Part shown: positions 7,063 through 15,379 of the stretch, piece after piece
How positions within the stretch are numbered: position 1 is the stretch's first letter
Layout: each line of letters begins with the position of its first letter
Assembly (NCBI GenBank): GCA_034667545.1
Contig: JAXDJR010000041.1
Location: forward strand, 1 to 27,176
DNA: 27,176 bases
Origin: DATAPE01 sp034667545
Lineage (GTDB): Bacteria; Actinomycetota; CADDZG01; WHSQ01
Reading direction: 5' to 3'
Program-made: the position numbers and the translations under genes
The notes under the pieces: generated by a model
The model's input: only the letters and a program-made list of their open reading frames with translations
What the model was told of the DNA's origin: nothing
Database searches by the model: none

Positions 7063-8733
7063 TCAGGTCAGGTCGCGCAGGTACTGACTGATCAGCAAGA
7101 TCGACGCCGCGCCTTCTCCGACCGCTCCGGCGACGCGCTTGATCGAGCCATGACGCACATCGCCCGCAGCGAACACGCCTGGCATGCTTGTCTCGAGCAG
7201 GAGCGGGGGCCGGGAAAGCGTCCATCTTCGTGGAGACCTCTCGTCGGCGAGCACGTCGGTTCCGGTAAGCACGAAGCCACGTTCGTCGCGCGCCACGTTT
7301 GGCTCTAACCAATCCGTCTGTGGCTCCGCTCCGATCATCACGAAGAGAGCCTCGCATTCGACTTCCTGCGATGAAGTAGATGAGTTGTCGAGGACGGTCA
7401 CCGACCTCAGGCTGCTCTCTCCCGTCGCACCAGCCACCTGGCTGTCGAGAAAGACTCGCACCCTCTTGTTGCTCTCGATCTCCTGCACCAGGTAAGCGGA
7501 CATGCTCTTGGACAGAGACTGCCCTCGCACGACAAGGCTGACGCTTGCTCCAACCTCGGCGAGGAAGACGGCTAGCTGACCGGCCGAGTTGCCTCCGCCG
7601 ACGATGCATGCGTTGACGGCGCCCAGAGCTCGCGCTTCAGATATCCCCGCTCCATAGAAAACACCCTTCCCCACCAGTGCATCTACGCCCGGTGCGTTGA
7701 GCTGTCGATACGAAACACCCGCGGCTATCGTGACGGTGCGGCTTCGAACCAGTCGACCATCGCGAAGAACCACACAGTTCTCGCCATCCTCTCTTCGCAA
7801 ACCCACAACCGGATCGGCAAAAGCCATGTAGACCCCGAACTGCTGCGCTTGACGCGATGCCCTTTCCGCGAGATCACGTCCGCTGATTCCCCATGGGAAG
7901 CCCAGGTAATTGCGGATCATCGCACTGGTGCCCGCTTGGCCGCCCACGGCCAGCGCCTCCAAGGCCAGCACCCTGAGGCCCTCGGCTGCTGCATAGACGG
8001 CAGCGGCGAGGCCGGCCGGCCCCGCACCGACGATGGTCACGTCATAGACCGAGTCTTCGGTGGGGAGATCGCGAGCTCCCATCGCGCGGGCGATCTTCAT
8101 GCCTGACAAGTCGCGGAGGACCCGTCCGTCGTAGAGAACCCCTGCCGGAAGATCCTGTAGCCGTAAACCGTGCTGGCGCATCAGTGCCGCACCTTCCGAT
8201 GAAGTCGAGTCGCAGACGCCGCTTGCAACGTTATTGAGCTCCATAAGACGAGCTACCGTAGTGATGATCTCTGAGCTTGGATCACCGATCAGCCTGATCT
8301 TCTCCAGCCGAGGTAGATGCGCGCTTGCCCACACGCGGAGAGCTTCTCCGGTCGTTGGATAGAGCTCCTCTTCAGGCGATGCCCATGGCTTGCCGAAGTA
8401 ATAATCGAGGTGGTTGAGAGTCAGCGCTTTGACTATGGGTTCTTCGGCGGTCAGATCGCCGACATCGATCATCAAGACTCTCATGGCACCCGGATGGTGC
8501 TCGCGGGTCTGACCGAGAAGATCGATGCCCGTCATGCCGGGCATCCACTGGTAAGCGACCACGAGAGCCAGCGTGCGGCCCTCACTTGCCAGATGCCGCT
8601 GCACGTCTGCCGCTTCGAGCGGTGAACCAGCGGCAAGGACTTCGTAGTCGAAGCCATACCGCTTCGTCATATCGCGCTGCAAAATTTCCAGCGACTGGGG
8701 ATCATGATCGACCAACAAGATCGCCGCGTTCAT
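7063..8733 (-). CDS. Paralogous pseudo-receiver - glutaredoxin-like - thioredoxin-reductase-like fusion
   Basis: This 556-residue protein has the same three-part layout as the protein at 3486 and aligns with it throughout. Its receiver is degenerate. The phosphoacceptor Asp is Tyr61 (VVAYQWMPGMTG against VLSDQRMPAMTG), the second acidic residue is His10 (LVDHDP), and the conserved Thr is Ile (VLMIDVGD). The Lys is kept (GKPW). The glutaredoxin-like linker (IRLIGDPSSEIIT) again has no CxxC. The flavoprotein part keeps VGAGPAGLAAA, VGGQAGTSA, the nucleotide motif VGGGNSAGQ and GVFAAGDVRHGS, and also lacks the CxxC pair. ATG at 8733 gives an N-terminus matching the paralogue (MNAAILLVDHDP); an in-frame ATG at 8763 would add ten residues. 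It is convergent with the VOC gene, six bases apart, with no obvious terminator. It probably acts independently of phosphorylation, perhaps modulating the paralogue. Confidence 0.87.
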   Translation of the reverse strand: MNAAILLVDHDPQSLEILQRDMTKRYGFDYEVLAAGSPLEAADVQRHLASEGRTLALVVAYQWMPGMTGIDLLGQTREHHPGAMRVLMIDVGDLTAEEPIVKALTLNHLDYYFGKPWASPEEELYPTTGEALRVWASAHLPRLEKIRLIGDPSSEIITTVARLMELNNVASGVCDSTSSEGAALMRQHGLRLQDLPAGVLYDGRVLRDLSGMKIARAMGARDLPTEDSVYDVTIVGAGPAGLAAAVYAAAEGLRVLALEALAVGGQAGTSAMIRNYLGFPWGISGRDLAERASRQAQQFGVYMAFADPVVGLRREDGENCVVLRDGRLVRSRTVTIAAGVSYRQLNAPGVDALVGKGVFYGAGISEARALGAVNACIVGGGNSAGQLAVFLAEVGASVSLVVRGQSLSKSMSAYLVQEIESNKRVRVFLDSQVAGATGESSLRSVTVLDNSSTSSQEVECEALFVMIGAEPQTDWLEPNVARDERGFVLTGTDVLADERSPRRWTLSRPPLLLETSMPGVFAAGDVRHGSIKRVAGAVGEGAASILLISQYLRDLT

Positions 8734-9042
8734 GGCGTCACGGATACCACAGTCGGATTGCATAACGTGGGAAGCGCAGAGTCGCTACATCTGATTGCGC
8801 ATCGTGATCAGATCGCGTGCAGGCAAGCGCCTCTGAAAGGGCTGCCGGATGCCCTCAAGGGTTTTGTCGGGGATCAGCCGCTCACTACCCCTGCGGGGTA
8901 CTTACAGAGACAGCTCTTTCTCTACCTCATCCCCCTCATGTTCGTGGTCTACGCGATCGGCCGGTCTGGGGGACGCTCGCTGGCAGCCTTTGAGATGCTG
9001 CGATGTTAACGTAAGCGTCAATTTTGGAGCTGACGGGAAGGG
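8734..9042. other. 309-bp divergent intergenic region
   Basis: This stretch separates the start of the minus-strand pseudo-receiver flavoprotein from the start of the plus-strand exporter. An open frame running through part of it lacks recognisable protein features and is treated as non-coding. The only structured element found is the dyad at 9006-9021. Promoters for both flanking genes should lie here, but no convincing -35/-10 pair could be assigned by eye. Confidence 0.5.
9006..9021. promoter_or_regulatory. Candidate MerR-type operator dyad upstream of exporter-merR operon
   Basis: The 16-base element TTAACGTAAGCGTCAA has half-sites TTAACG and CGTCAA that are inverted with one mismatch, around a 4-base centre. 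It fits the TTnACG-n4-CGTnAA pattern seen at several MerR-family operators. It lies 21 bases before the GTG start of the exporter whose downstream partner is a MerR regulator, as expected for autoregulation. Binding is inferred only. Confidence 0.4.
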
Positions 9043-10890
9043 GTGGGTCTGACGCCTGAGATGAGGGATCGACAGCTGAGGTCGCAAGATGTTGGCGATC
9101 GCTATAAGTGGATGGCACTGTCGAACACGACGCTCGGCATCTTCATGGCCACCCTGGATTCGTCGATAGTCATCATCTCGTTGCCCGCGATCTTCCGCGG
9201 TATCAAGCTGGACCCTCTGCTGCCCTCCAATATCAGCTACTTGCTGTGGATGTTGATGGGCTACCTCGTTGTCACCGCCGTGCTCGTGGTGACGTTCGGA
9301 CGGATCGGGGACATCTTTGGCCGGGTCCGCATGTACAACCTGGGATTCGCGATATTCACAGTGGCCTCGGCCGCGCTCTCCCTCACCCCATGGACCGGCA
9401 GCGCAGGTGCTTTGTGGCTCATCATCGGGCGCGTTATCCAAGGTGTCGGAGGCGCGCTACTGATGGCCAACTCCACCGCCATCCTCATCGATGCGTTCCC
9501 CGTCGAGGAGCGCGGCATGGCCATGGGAATAAACATGATCGCGGCCATCCTCGGTTCCTTCATCGGTCTTGTGGTGGGCGGCATTCTGGCGGATGTTCAA
9601 TGGCGGCTGGTGTTCTGGGTCAACGTGCCGTTCGGTGTGTTCGGAACGATCTGGGCTTACACCAAGCTGCGCGAGCTCGGCGTGCGCACCGCCGCTCGGA
9701 TCGACTGGTGGGGCAATCTCACTTTCGCGGCCGGGCTGATCATGGTGCTTGTTGGGATCACGTATGGCATCCAGCCCTACGGCACCCACACCATGGGGTG
9801 GACCAGCCCCTTCGTTCTGACGCTGATAATCGGTGGGCTCGCTCTTCTCATGCTTTTCGGTTGGGTCGAGCGCCACGTCAATGAGCCGATGTTCAATCTG
9901 CAGCTCTTCCGTATCCGTGCCTTCACCGCCGGGAACGCCGCCGGCTTGCTGTCATCGATCGCTCGCGGCGGGTTGCAGTTCATGCTGGTGATCTGGCTGC
10001 AGGGCATCTGGCTTCCATTGCACGGCTATAGGTTCGAGCGCACTCCTCTGTGGGCGGGGATCTACATGCTGCCGATCACGGCGGGCTTCTTGATCGCCGG
10101 CCCGGCATCGGGATGGTTGTCCGACCATTTCGGGGCGCGCCCATTTGCCACCGGCGGGATGGCTCTGGCTGCGGTGACGTTTGGACTTCTACTGTTTCTG
10201 CCCGCCGACTTTGTCTATCTGCCCTTCGCGCTGATCTTGTTCCTCAACGGGGTTGGATTCGGATTGTTCGCGGCCCCCAACACCACAGGGATCATGAATG
10301 CGGTCCCCGCCCGCGACCGCGGCACTTCATCGGGCATGCGAGCGACCTTTCAGAACAGTGGGATGTTGCTGTCTATCGGGATGTTCTTCTCGTTGATGAT
10401 CGCGGGGCTTGCCTCCTCATTACCGCACACCATGAGTGCGGGTCTAACCGCGCAAGGAGTCCCTGCCGCCGTTGCGCACAAGCTCGCCGGCTTGCCGCCC
10501 GTGGGGAGCTTGTTCGCTGCGTTCCTCGGCTACAACCCGATCCGTACCCTCTTGCCTCCTCAGGTGCTGCACGCGTTGCCCGCAGCCCGAGCGCAATATC
10601 TAACCGGAAAAACGTTCTTTCCGCGGCTGATCTCCGGCCCGTTCATCAACGGATTGCGGATCGTCTTCACCGCGTCGCTCGTCATGTCTTTGATCGCAGC
10701 GGCGGCCTCCTGGATGCGGGGCGGCAAGTACGTGCACTCCGAGAATCCCGAGCTGCCCGGCACTGATCTGCCGGCGACCCATCGCGCCGAAGAATGGGAG
10801 AAGGTAACGGTTGGACCGTTCGGCGCTCCGGAGGGCGAACACCCTGAGGCTGATGAGGGGCCCCCGCCGGAAGAGTGGATGCCCGCGTGA
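9043..10890 (+). CDS. MFS multidrug exporter, DHA2 (QacA/EmrB-like, 14-helix) family
   Basis: This 615-residue polytopic membrane protein matches proton-coupled drug exporters of the DHA2 family. It has the first-helix motif LDSSIVIISLP, loop motif A as GRIGDIFGRVRMY, and the antiporter motif C region LGSFIGLVVGGILAD followed by WRLVFWVNVPFG. The last extracytoplasmic loop is long (about residues 455-530), and the C-terminal tail after the final helix is charged and Pro/Glu-rich (about residues 575-615). GTG at 9043 gives the listed length; ATG at 9061, six codons later, is an equally possible start because the purine-rich GGGAAGGGG run sits between the two. The stop overlaps the start of the merR gene, so the two form an operon in which the regulator probably senses an exporter substrate. 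The substrate is unknown. Confidence 0.92.
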   Translation: MGLTPEMRDRQLRSQDVGDRYKWMALSNTTLGIFMATLDSSIVIISLPAIFRGIKLDPLLPSNISYLLWMLMGYLVVTAVLVVTFGRIGDIFGRVRMYNLGFAIFTVASAALSLTPWTGSAGALWLIIGRVIQGVGGALLMANSTAILIDAFPVEERGMAMGINMIAAILGSFIGLVVGGILADVQWRLVFWVNVPFGVFGTIWAYTKLRELGVRTAARIDWWGNLTFAAGLIMVLVGITYGIQPYGTHTMGWTSPFVLTLIIGGLALLMLFGWVERHVNEPMFNLQLFRIRAFTAGNAAGLLSSIARGGLQFMLVIWLQGIWLPLHGYRFERTPLWAGIYMLPITAGFLIAGPASGWLSDHFGARPFATGGMALAAVTFGLLLFLPADFVYLPFALILFLNGVGFGLFAAPNTTGIMNAVPARDRGTSSGMRATFQNSGMLLSIGMFFSLMIAGLASSLPHTMSAGLTAQGVPAAVAHKLAGLPPVGSLFAAFLGYNPIRTLLPPQVLHALPAARAQYLTGKTFFPRLISGPFINGLRIVFTASLVMSLIAAAASWMRGGKYVHSENPELPGTDLPATHRAEEWEKVTVGPFGAPEGEHPEADEGPPPEEWMPA

Positions 10891-11372
10891 GCAGGGGAGT
10901 GGACCGACGTTCGGCGCGCACGGCCGGTGCCGGGGTACGCATCGGCGAGCTGGCGCTGAAGGCTGGGGTCTCGACGAGGACCCTTCGCTATTACGAGGAG
11001 CTCGGCCTTCTGGCTCCTGCCGGCCACTCCAGCGGAGGTGCCCGCCGATACTCTGACGCCGACGCCGAGCGGCTCCGCCGGATCAAAGAGCTGCAGGAGC
11101 TGATGGGCCTGAACCTGGACGAGATCCGAACCATCTTGGCGGCAGAAGATCGCCTACAAACCCTTCGCGCGGAGTTCCGCGCGAGCGGGATCCCCTCGCA
11201 GCGGCGGGAACAGATAGTCCGGGAGGCTATCGAGATCAATGCCAAGCTCCGCCAGAGAGTGAGCGAGCGCGTGGCAAACATGGAGCGTTTTCTTCTGGAG
11301 CTCGAGCTCAAGTCACGCCGTTACGCCGAGGTCCTGCATGGGTCTGCTGCGGAGAGTCCCGCCACTCCATAA
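10887..11372 (+). CDS. MerR-family transcriptional regulator
   Basis: An N-terminal winged helix-turn-helix of the MerR type is clear: VRIGELALKAGVSTRTLRYY, then EELGLLAP, ARRYSDADAERLRRI and LMGLNLDEIRTIL. A long helix for dimerisation follows (about residues 85-145). There are no Cys residues in the C-terminal region, so a metal- or redox-sensing role is not indicated; a small-molecule or drug-sensing role is more likely. GTG at 10887 overlaps the exporter stop (GTGA) and gives 161 residues; GTG codons at 10875 and 10899 are in the same frame. The likely target is the dyad at 9006-9021 in front of its own operon. The gene is convergent with the ArsB-like permease, with 12 bases between stops. 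Confidence 0.9.
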   Translation: MSRGVDRRSARTAGAGVRIGELALKAGVSTRTLRYYEELGLLAPAGHSSGGARRYSDADAERLRRIKELQELMGLNLDEIRTILAAEDRLQTLRAEFRASGIPSQRREQIVREAIEINAKLRQRVSERVANMERFLLELELKSRRYAEVLHGSAAESPATP

Positions 11373-11384
11373 GAAGCCTTGTCC

Positions 11385-12530
11385 CTACAGATGACCCATA
11401 GTGTGGAGAGCCAGTATCGCGAGAGGGATTCCGATGAGGGCGGTAAGGGAGCCAACTCGGATGTAGGTCGTGACGGCGGGAAGCACGCCAGCATCGCGGG
11501 ACACTTTGAACCACAGGTAGGCCGACAGCGACCCTGTAACCGCGACGTTGGGACCCAGATCGAGGCCGACCAATAGGGCACCAGGATGTATCGGAGCGCG
11601 CGACGTGAGCAGCATGGCCGCAGGCAGGTTGTTGAAGACTAGTGCCGACATGGTGCTGATCGAGGCGGTCTGCCATTCAGAAGCAGAGCTGAGCAGATGC
11701 GATGGGCCGCTCCAAGACCGACCTAGCGTTCCCAACCCGACTGCCAGCCCCAGCAGTCCCACGAGCACGGAAAGATCGACGACATCGCGAATCCGAGCGA
11801 GCTCGAGGGTGCCTTTCACTATGGCAAGTGTGAGAACAAGGGCGCCTAGGATCAGCACCGGCAGCGCCGGCTGAGAAAGGACGATCACCAGGACCGCAGC
11901 GCCGATGGCTCCGCACGCCCCCAGGCCGATAGGTACTGGTGCCCGCTCTGCATTCGGCTCGGCGTGGACCTCTGGTGATGGGAATGCGAGCCACGTGACG
12001 ACGCCGGTTGCGACCACGGCTGCCACCCAGGCCGGCAGCATGCGAGCCGCGAATTGACCGCCCGTCACCTGTTCCGCTCGAAGCACTATCACGTTGGTCA
12101 GATTCGAGCCCGGTAACAGCAACGATGCGGCGTTGGACATGAAGACACATCCGTAGAGGAAACGACGCTCATCGACGCGTCTTCCCTGGGCAGCCGCGAT
12201 GAGAACCGGTGTTAAGAAAGTGACCGAGGTATCGAGATTGAGCACAACGGTAACGACGCAAACGATAAGCATGAGGACCACGAAGAGAACGGTCGATCCG
12301 CCGCCCACCCGAGAGGCGCGGGCTCCGATGGCGGCGAACGATCCTTCGGCGCTCGCCACATAGCCGATCGCGATCAATCCGGCCACCAGTGCAAACGCCG
12401 GCCATGCCTGACCGAAGGAGTCCCTCGCAGCGCCCGGCGCGCCGACCAACGCGACGCCGGCCGCGATCGCCCCAGCTATGAGGAGCCATCTGCCGATCCA
12501 AAGGTTGCTCTGCTGCACGCCCAGAAGCAT
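11385..12530 (-). CDS. ArsB/NhaD-like (ion-transporter superfamily) membrane permease
   Basis: This is a 381-residue membrane protein with about ten hydrophobic segments. The first repeat contains LNLDTSVTFLTPVL followed by SNAASLLLPGSNLTN. The second contains VFNNLPAAMLLTS and LDLGPNVAVTGSLSAYLW. These paired motifs are typical of ArsB arsenite pumps and related permeases of the ion-transporter superfamily. It is shorter than classical ArsB (about 430 residues), with little sequence before the first segment. No arsR, arsC or arsA homologue is adjacent, so arsenite is only one possible substrate; other anions or sodium/proton exchange remain open. ATG at 12530 is the chosen start, with a weak purine stretch upstream. 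It is divergent from the lipoprotein gene at 12663 across 132 bases. Confidence 0.85.
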   Translation of the reverse strand: MLLGVQQSNLWIGRWLLIAGAIAAGVALVGAPGAARDSFGQAWPAFALVAGLIAIGYVASAEGSFAAIGARASRVGGGSTVLFVVLMLIVCVVTVVLNLDTSVTFLTPVLIAAAQGRRVDERRFLYGCVFMSNAASLLLPGSNLTNVIVLRAEQVTGGQFAARMLPAWVAAVVATGVVTWLAFPSPEVHAEPNAERAPVPIGLGACGAIGAAVLVIVLSQPALPVLILGALVLTLAIVKGTLELARIRDVVDLSVLVGLLGLAVGLGTLGRSWSGPSHLLSSASEWQTASISTMSALVFNNLPAAMLLTSRAPIHPGALLVGLDLGPNVAVTGSLSAYLWFKVSRDAGVLPAVTTYIRVGSLTALIGIPLAILALHTMGHL

Positions 12531-12662
12531 GCCTGCTGGTCGACGGGGCTAGCCCCACCCACCGCTTTACGTCGGCCCGCCGGATGTCAGGTATTCGGGA
12601 ACATTAAGAGGGTCCCTTGCCGTCCAATCAGTAACAATGGAGTTCCTCGGAAGGGGGCAAAC

Positions 12663-13082
12663 GTGAAACGCGTCTCCGCCTTAGTGCCAATCACAGTTGC
12701 AGTGCTCGTCCTCTCAGCTTGCGGAGCGAAGAACACCCCGGCAGGTGGCACTGCTGGGGGGGGCGCCCCGCGCCGCTTCAAGAGCGCTGGGGCCTGGATC
12801 CAAACGCTCAACAAGGATGGGGTCGCTTGCCGGCCGGCCACGCACCCCGGGCTCGGCGCGGAGAACGCGGGTATCCAGCCGGCAGCTTGCGATCTCGCCA
12901 ACGGCGACAGATTGACAGTGCTGATCGTCGATAACGCCGCGCAGACGTACCAGAAGCAGTTCGCAAAGGCAAAGACAATGGAACGGGTCCTGTATGGAGC
13001 CAACTGGATAGTGATCGCGCCTAAGTCAGCGCCGTCTCAGAGCATCCAAACTATCCGGGAGTCGTTCCATGCCCGCGGCTGA
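12663..13082 (+). CDS. Small secreted lipoprotein of unknown function
   Basis: This 139-residue protein has a clear lipoprotein signal peptide: basic MKR, a hydrophobic core, and the lipobox LSAC with Cys20 as the lipidated residue. The mature part starts with a Gly/Ala/Pro-rich linker (to about residue 38). It continues into a small alpha/beta-looking domain containing two further Cys residues (GVACRP and PAACDL) that could form a disulfide, and the segment YGANWIVIAPK. The last two features recall small actinobacterial lipoproteins of unknown role. It starts with GTG at 12663, preceded by AAGGGGG about seven bases upstream. It is convergent with the MFS gene at 13096 (13 bases between stops) and appears to be a single-gene transcript. 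Confidence 0.8.
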   Translation: MKRVSALVPITVAVLVLSACGAKNTPAGGTAGGGAPRRFKSAGAWIQTLNKDGVACRPATHPGLGAENAGIQPAACDLANGDRLTVLIVDNAAQTYQKQFAKAKTMERVLYGANWIVIAPKSAPSQSIQTIRESFHARG

Positions 13083-13095
13083 GTCTTTCGCAAGG

Positions 13096-14313
13096 TCAGA
13101 CAGGATCCAGATCCCGGACGCCAGGTCGCAAGAAGCCAAGGCCGGCTGCGGAGGCGGCCATGGTGCCGCCTACGACGAGCGCGCCGCCCACTCCCAGTGC
13201 TGCGGCGGCTGGCCCGGCCAGGCCCAACCCAAGTGGTTGCAAGCTGAGTGAGACGAACCAGTCGATGGATGCGATCCGCCCGAGCAACCGTTCTGGGATA
13301 TGTATCTGAAGCAGCGTGACCCAGATCACCTGCGCTGCTTCGTTGAAAAAGCCGACCACGGCAAGAAGCGCGGCGACCATGAGCACGCTGGAGGCAAGCC
13401 CAAGCGCGGCGATGCCGAGACCTGAAACTACCCAACCCAGGAACGCAAGCGCGGAAGTGTCCCGGGGAAGGCGAACGCTTCCCGACAAAACCGCAGCACC
13501 AACACCACCCACGCCGAACCCCGCATAGACGAGTCCTAGCGCGTCGGCACCCCCGTGCATCGACCGCACGAGGAGTGGAACGAGAACGCTCAGGGGGCCG
13601 TATGCAGCGAAGTTCCCGACGGTGCCAACTGCCAGCAGAGTGACCCACAACCAGGGCCGCTTCTTCACATAGGAGAATCCCTCCTTCACGTCCGTTAGGA
13701 GAGCGGCCGACGAAGTGACCGCCAGCGCGCGCGGTCGGATCAGGACGAGGGCCGCGATGCTGGCAAGGAAGCTGGCAGCGTCTACCGAGAACGCCACCGT
13801 CGTTCCCACTGCGGCAACGAGGACGCCGCCGACTGCCGGACCGATAAGTTGGAACGCGAGCAGCCGGCTGGTGCTGGTCAACGAATTTGCCGACGCGAGG
13901 AACTCCTCGGTGACCAGCTGGGGAACCAGCGCGGTGGCAGCGGCGAACAGGATGCCGCTACCGGCACCGGTGATGGCGCCCAGAACGACCAGGTGCCAGA
14001 TGTGCAACTGTCCGATGCTTATCAGATAGGCGACGGTCCCCACGGCAAGCGCTTGAATCGAATCGCCGATAAGCATCAAGGCTCGCCGGGGCACGCGGTC
14101 TGCCATGGCGCCTCCCAGCAACAGGATGAGGATGCGCGCTGCGCTTCGAACCAGAAGCACCAAGCCGAGTGTCGTAGCGCTGCCCGACAACTCGAGTGCT
14201 TGCCACGCGAGTGCGATGGTGAAGATGCCATCACCGAACAACGAGATGGTCTGTCCTGCCCAAAGCATGGCGAAGTCTCGTTGCGAGAGCGCCCGGAAGA
14301 ACGACAGATTCAC
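13096..14313 (-). CDS. MFS exporter, EntS/macrolide-efflux-like (MFS_3 type)
   Basis: This 405-residue protein has twelve predicted hydrophobic segments. It opens with FRALSQRDFAMLWAGQTISL, typical of the EntS (enterobactin exporter) and macrolide-efflux branch of the major facilitator superfamily. Motif A appears as GGAMADRVPRRALML. The second half includes ERLLGRIASIDWFVSLSLQP, where these proteins usually have a conserved RGR/LGR-containing loop. It starts with GTG at 14313 and has no strong ribosome-binding site. The neighbours (a lipoprotein gene convergent on one side, a small membrane protein gene divergent on the other) do not reveal a substrate. Siderophore, drug or metabolite export are all possible. 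Confidence 0.88.
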   Translation of the reverse strand: MNLSFFRALSQRDFAMLWAGQTISLFGDGIFTIALAWQALELSGSATTLGLVLLVRSAARILILLLGGAMADRVPRRALMLIGDSIQALAVGTVAYLISIGQLHIWHLVVLGAITGAGSGILFAAATALVPQLVTEEFLASANSLTSTSRLLAFQLIGPAVGGVLVAAVGTTVAFSVDAASFLASIAALVLIRPRALAVTSSAALLTDVKEGFSYVKKRPWLWVTLLAVGTVGNFAAYGPLSVLVPLLVRSMHGGADALGLVYAGFGVGGVGAAVLSGSVRLPRDTSALAFLGWVVSGLGIAALGLASSVLMVAALLAVVGFFNEAAQVIWVTLLQIHIPERLLGRIASIDWFVSLSLQPLGLGLAGPAAAALGVGGALVVGGTMAASAAGLGFLRPGVRDLDPV

Positions 14314-14512
14314 AGCCGGGAGCCTAGAGGTATCAAGATGCCGCGTGCCTGATGGGCTTAGCGGTACGAGCGGTTACCGGGTTGCTACCAGGGCGCCCCC
14401 GTACCGGGTGGGTGGGGTTCGGGTCTGCCCCTTCGGCTTCGCCCAGCGCTTTTCGGTAACGTGTCGGCCGGACGACAATGCGTCCAGAGGCATCCCCAAT
14501 ACGGAGGTTGTT

Positions 14513-14713
14513 GTGATCAAGTCGCTCGTGACACTCGTATATCTCGTGGTCGGAGTCGTCATCGCCCACAGCCACGGCTATTTTCACCACCTGAACGGCG
14601 CCTCAGCCATCATCTCCGCGATCCTCGCGGTCGTCTTGTGGCCGGTAGTGCTGTTTGGTGGCAGCGTTCACCTCAACAAATTGCCGAAAGTCAAGGTCAA
14701 GACGAAGCACTGA
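14513..14713 (+). CDS. Small two-helix membrane protein
   Basis: This 66-residue protein starts with GTG at 14513, five bases after a strong GGAGG ribosome-binding site (14503-14507), which decides the start within a longer open frame. It has two hydrophobic segments (LVTLVYLVVGVVIAHSHGYF and SAIISAILAVVLWPVVLFGG) and a basic tail (KLPKVKVKTKH). A His-containing loop (HSHGYFHH) lies between them. It belongs to no family I can name, though short proteins of this form are common in actinobacterial genomes. It is followed after 12 bases by the nitroreductase gene and is probably cotranscribed with it. Confidence 0.72.
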   Translation: MIKSLVTLVYLVVGVVIAHSHGYFHHLNGASAIISAILAVVLWPVVLFGGSVHLNKLPKVKVKTKH

Positions 14714-14725
14714 GGGAGCCGGCTC

Positions 14726-15319
14726 ATGGAGTTTCAAGAGGTTCTTGCCCGCAGGCGGATGGTTCGCAACTACACCGATGAGCCGGTGGAGAAAGAGGCG
14801 ATCGAGAGGATCGTGCGCGCCGCCAAGCGGGCTCCCAGCGCCGGTTACACCCAAGGTCAGTATTTGGTGGTTGTGACCGAGCTCGGCACGCGGCGGGAGA
14901 TAGCGGCTCTCTCGGACGAGGCGGAGTACGTAGCGGAGGGCTTCGACCCGTGGATCTCGTCAGCTCCGGTTCACATAGTGGTGTGCATAAACGAGGCGGA
15001 CTACCATCGCAGGTATCAGGAGCCGGACAAGCTCGATGAGGGCAAGGAGATCGAGTGGCCGGTTCCGTACTGGTGGATCGACGGTGGCGCAGCTCTCATG
15101 CTCGTATTACTCGCGGCGGTCGACGAGGGACTCGCTGCAGGCTTCTTCGGGTTTCACCGCATGAGCGGTCTGCATGATCTGTTGGGCATCCCAGCGGAGA
15201 TCTCTCCGTTGGGTGTGGTCACCATCGGTCACCCCGCCCCCGACCGGCGGTCGAGCTCCCTTAAGAACCGCCGCAAGCCTTTGTCCCGGGTAGCCCACTG
15301 GGAGCACTGGGGCGGCTGA
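14726..15319 (+). CDS. Nitroreductase-family FMN-dependent oxidoreductase
   Basis: This 197-residue protein has the usual N-terminus of the family (FQEVLARRRMVRNYTDEPV), whose Arg residues contact the FMN phosphate. It continues with RAAKRAPSAGYTQGQYLVVV. The central part includes a Trp/Tyr-rich segment (EWPVPYWWIDGGAALMLVLL) and the closing FMN-binding strand region LGIPAEISPLGVVTIGHPAP. Such proteins reduce nitro compounds, flavins, quinones or related substrates with NAD(P)H as dimers in the cytoplasm; the physiological substrate is not predictable here. ATG at 14726 follows GGGAG about ten bases upstream. The small membrane protein gene precedes it by 12 bases, suggesting a two-gene transcript. 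Confidence 0.88.
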   Translation: MEFQEVLARRRMVRNYTDEPVEKEAIERIVRAAKRAPSAGYTQGQYLVVVTELGTRREIAALSDEAEYVAEGFDPWISSAPVHIVVCINEADYHRRYQEPDKLDEGKEIEWPVPYWWIDGGAALMLVLLAAVDEGLAAGFFGFHRMSGLHDLLGIPAEISPLGVVTIGHPAPDRRSSSLKNRRKPLSRVAHWEHWGG

Positions 15320-15379
15320 TCGCCAGAAGCAACCGGGGGCGACGTCGCTTAGTCGCCCTCGCCCGGTAGTGTGCCGGCC

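Noticed and set aside
9108..9884. 258-residue plus-strand open frame inside the DHA2 exporter
   Set aside because: His/Arg-rich composition without motifs; the exporter frame is clearly the coding one.
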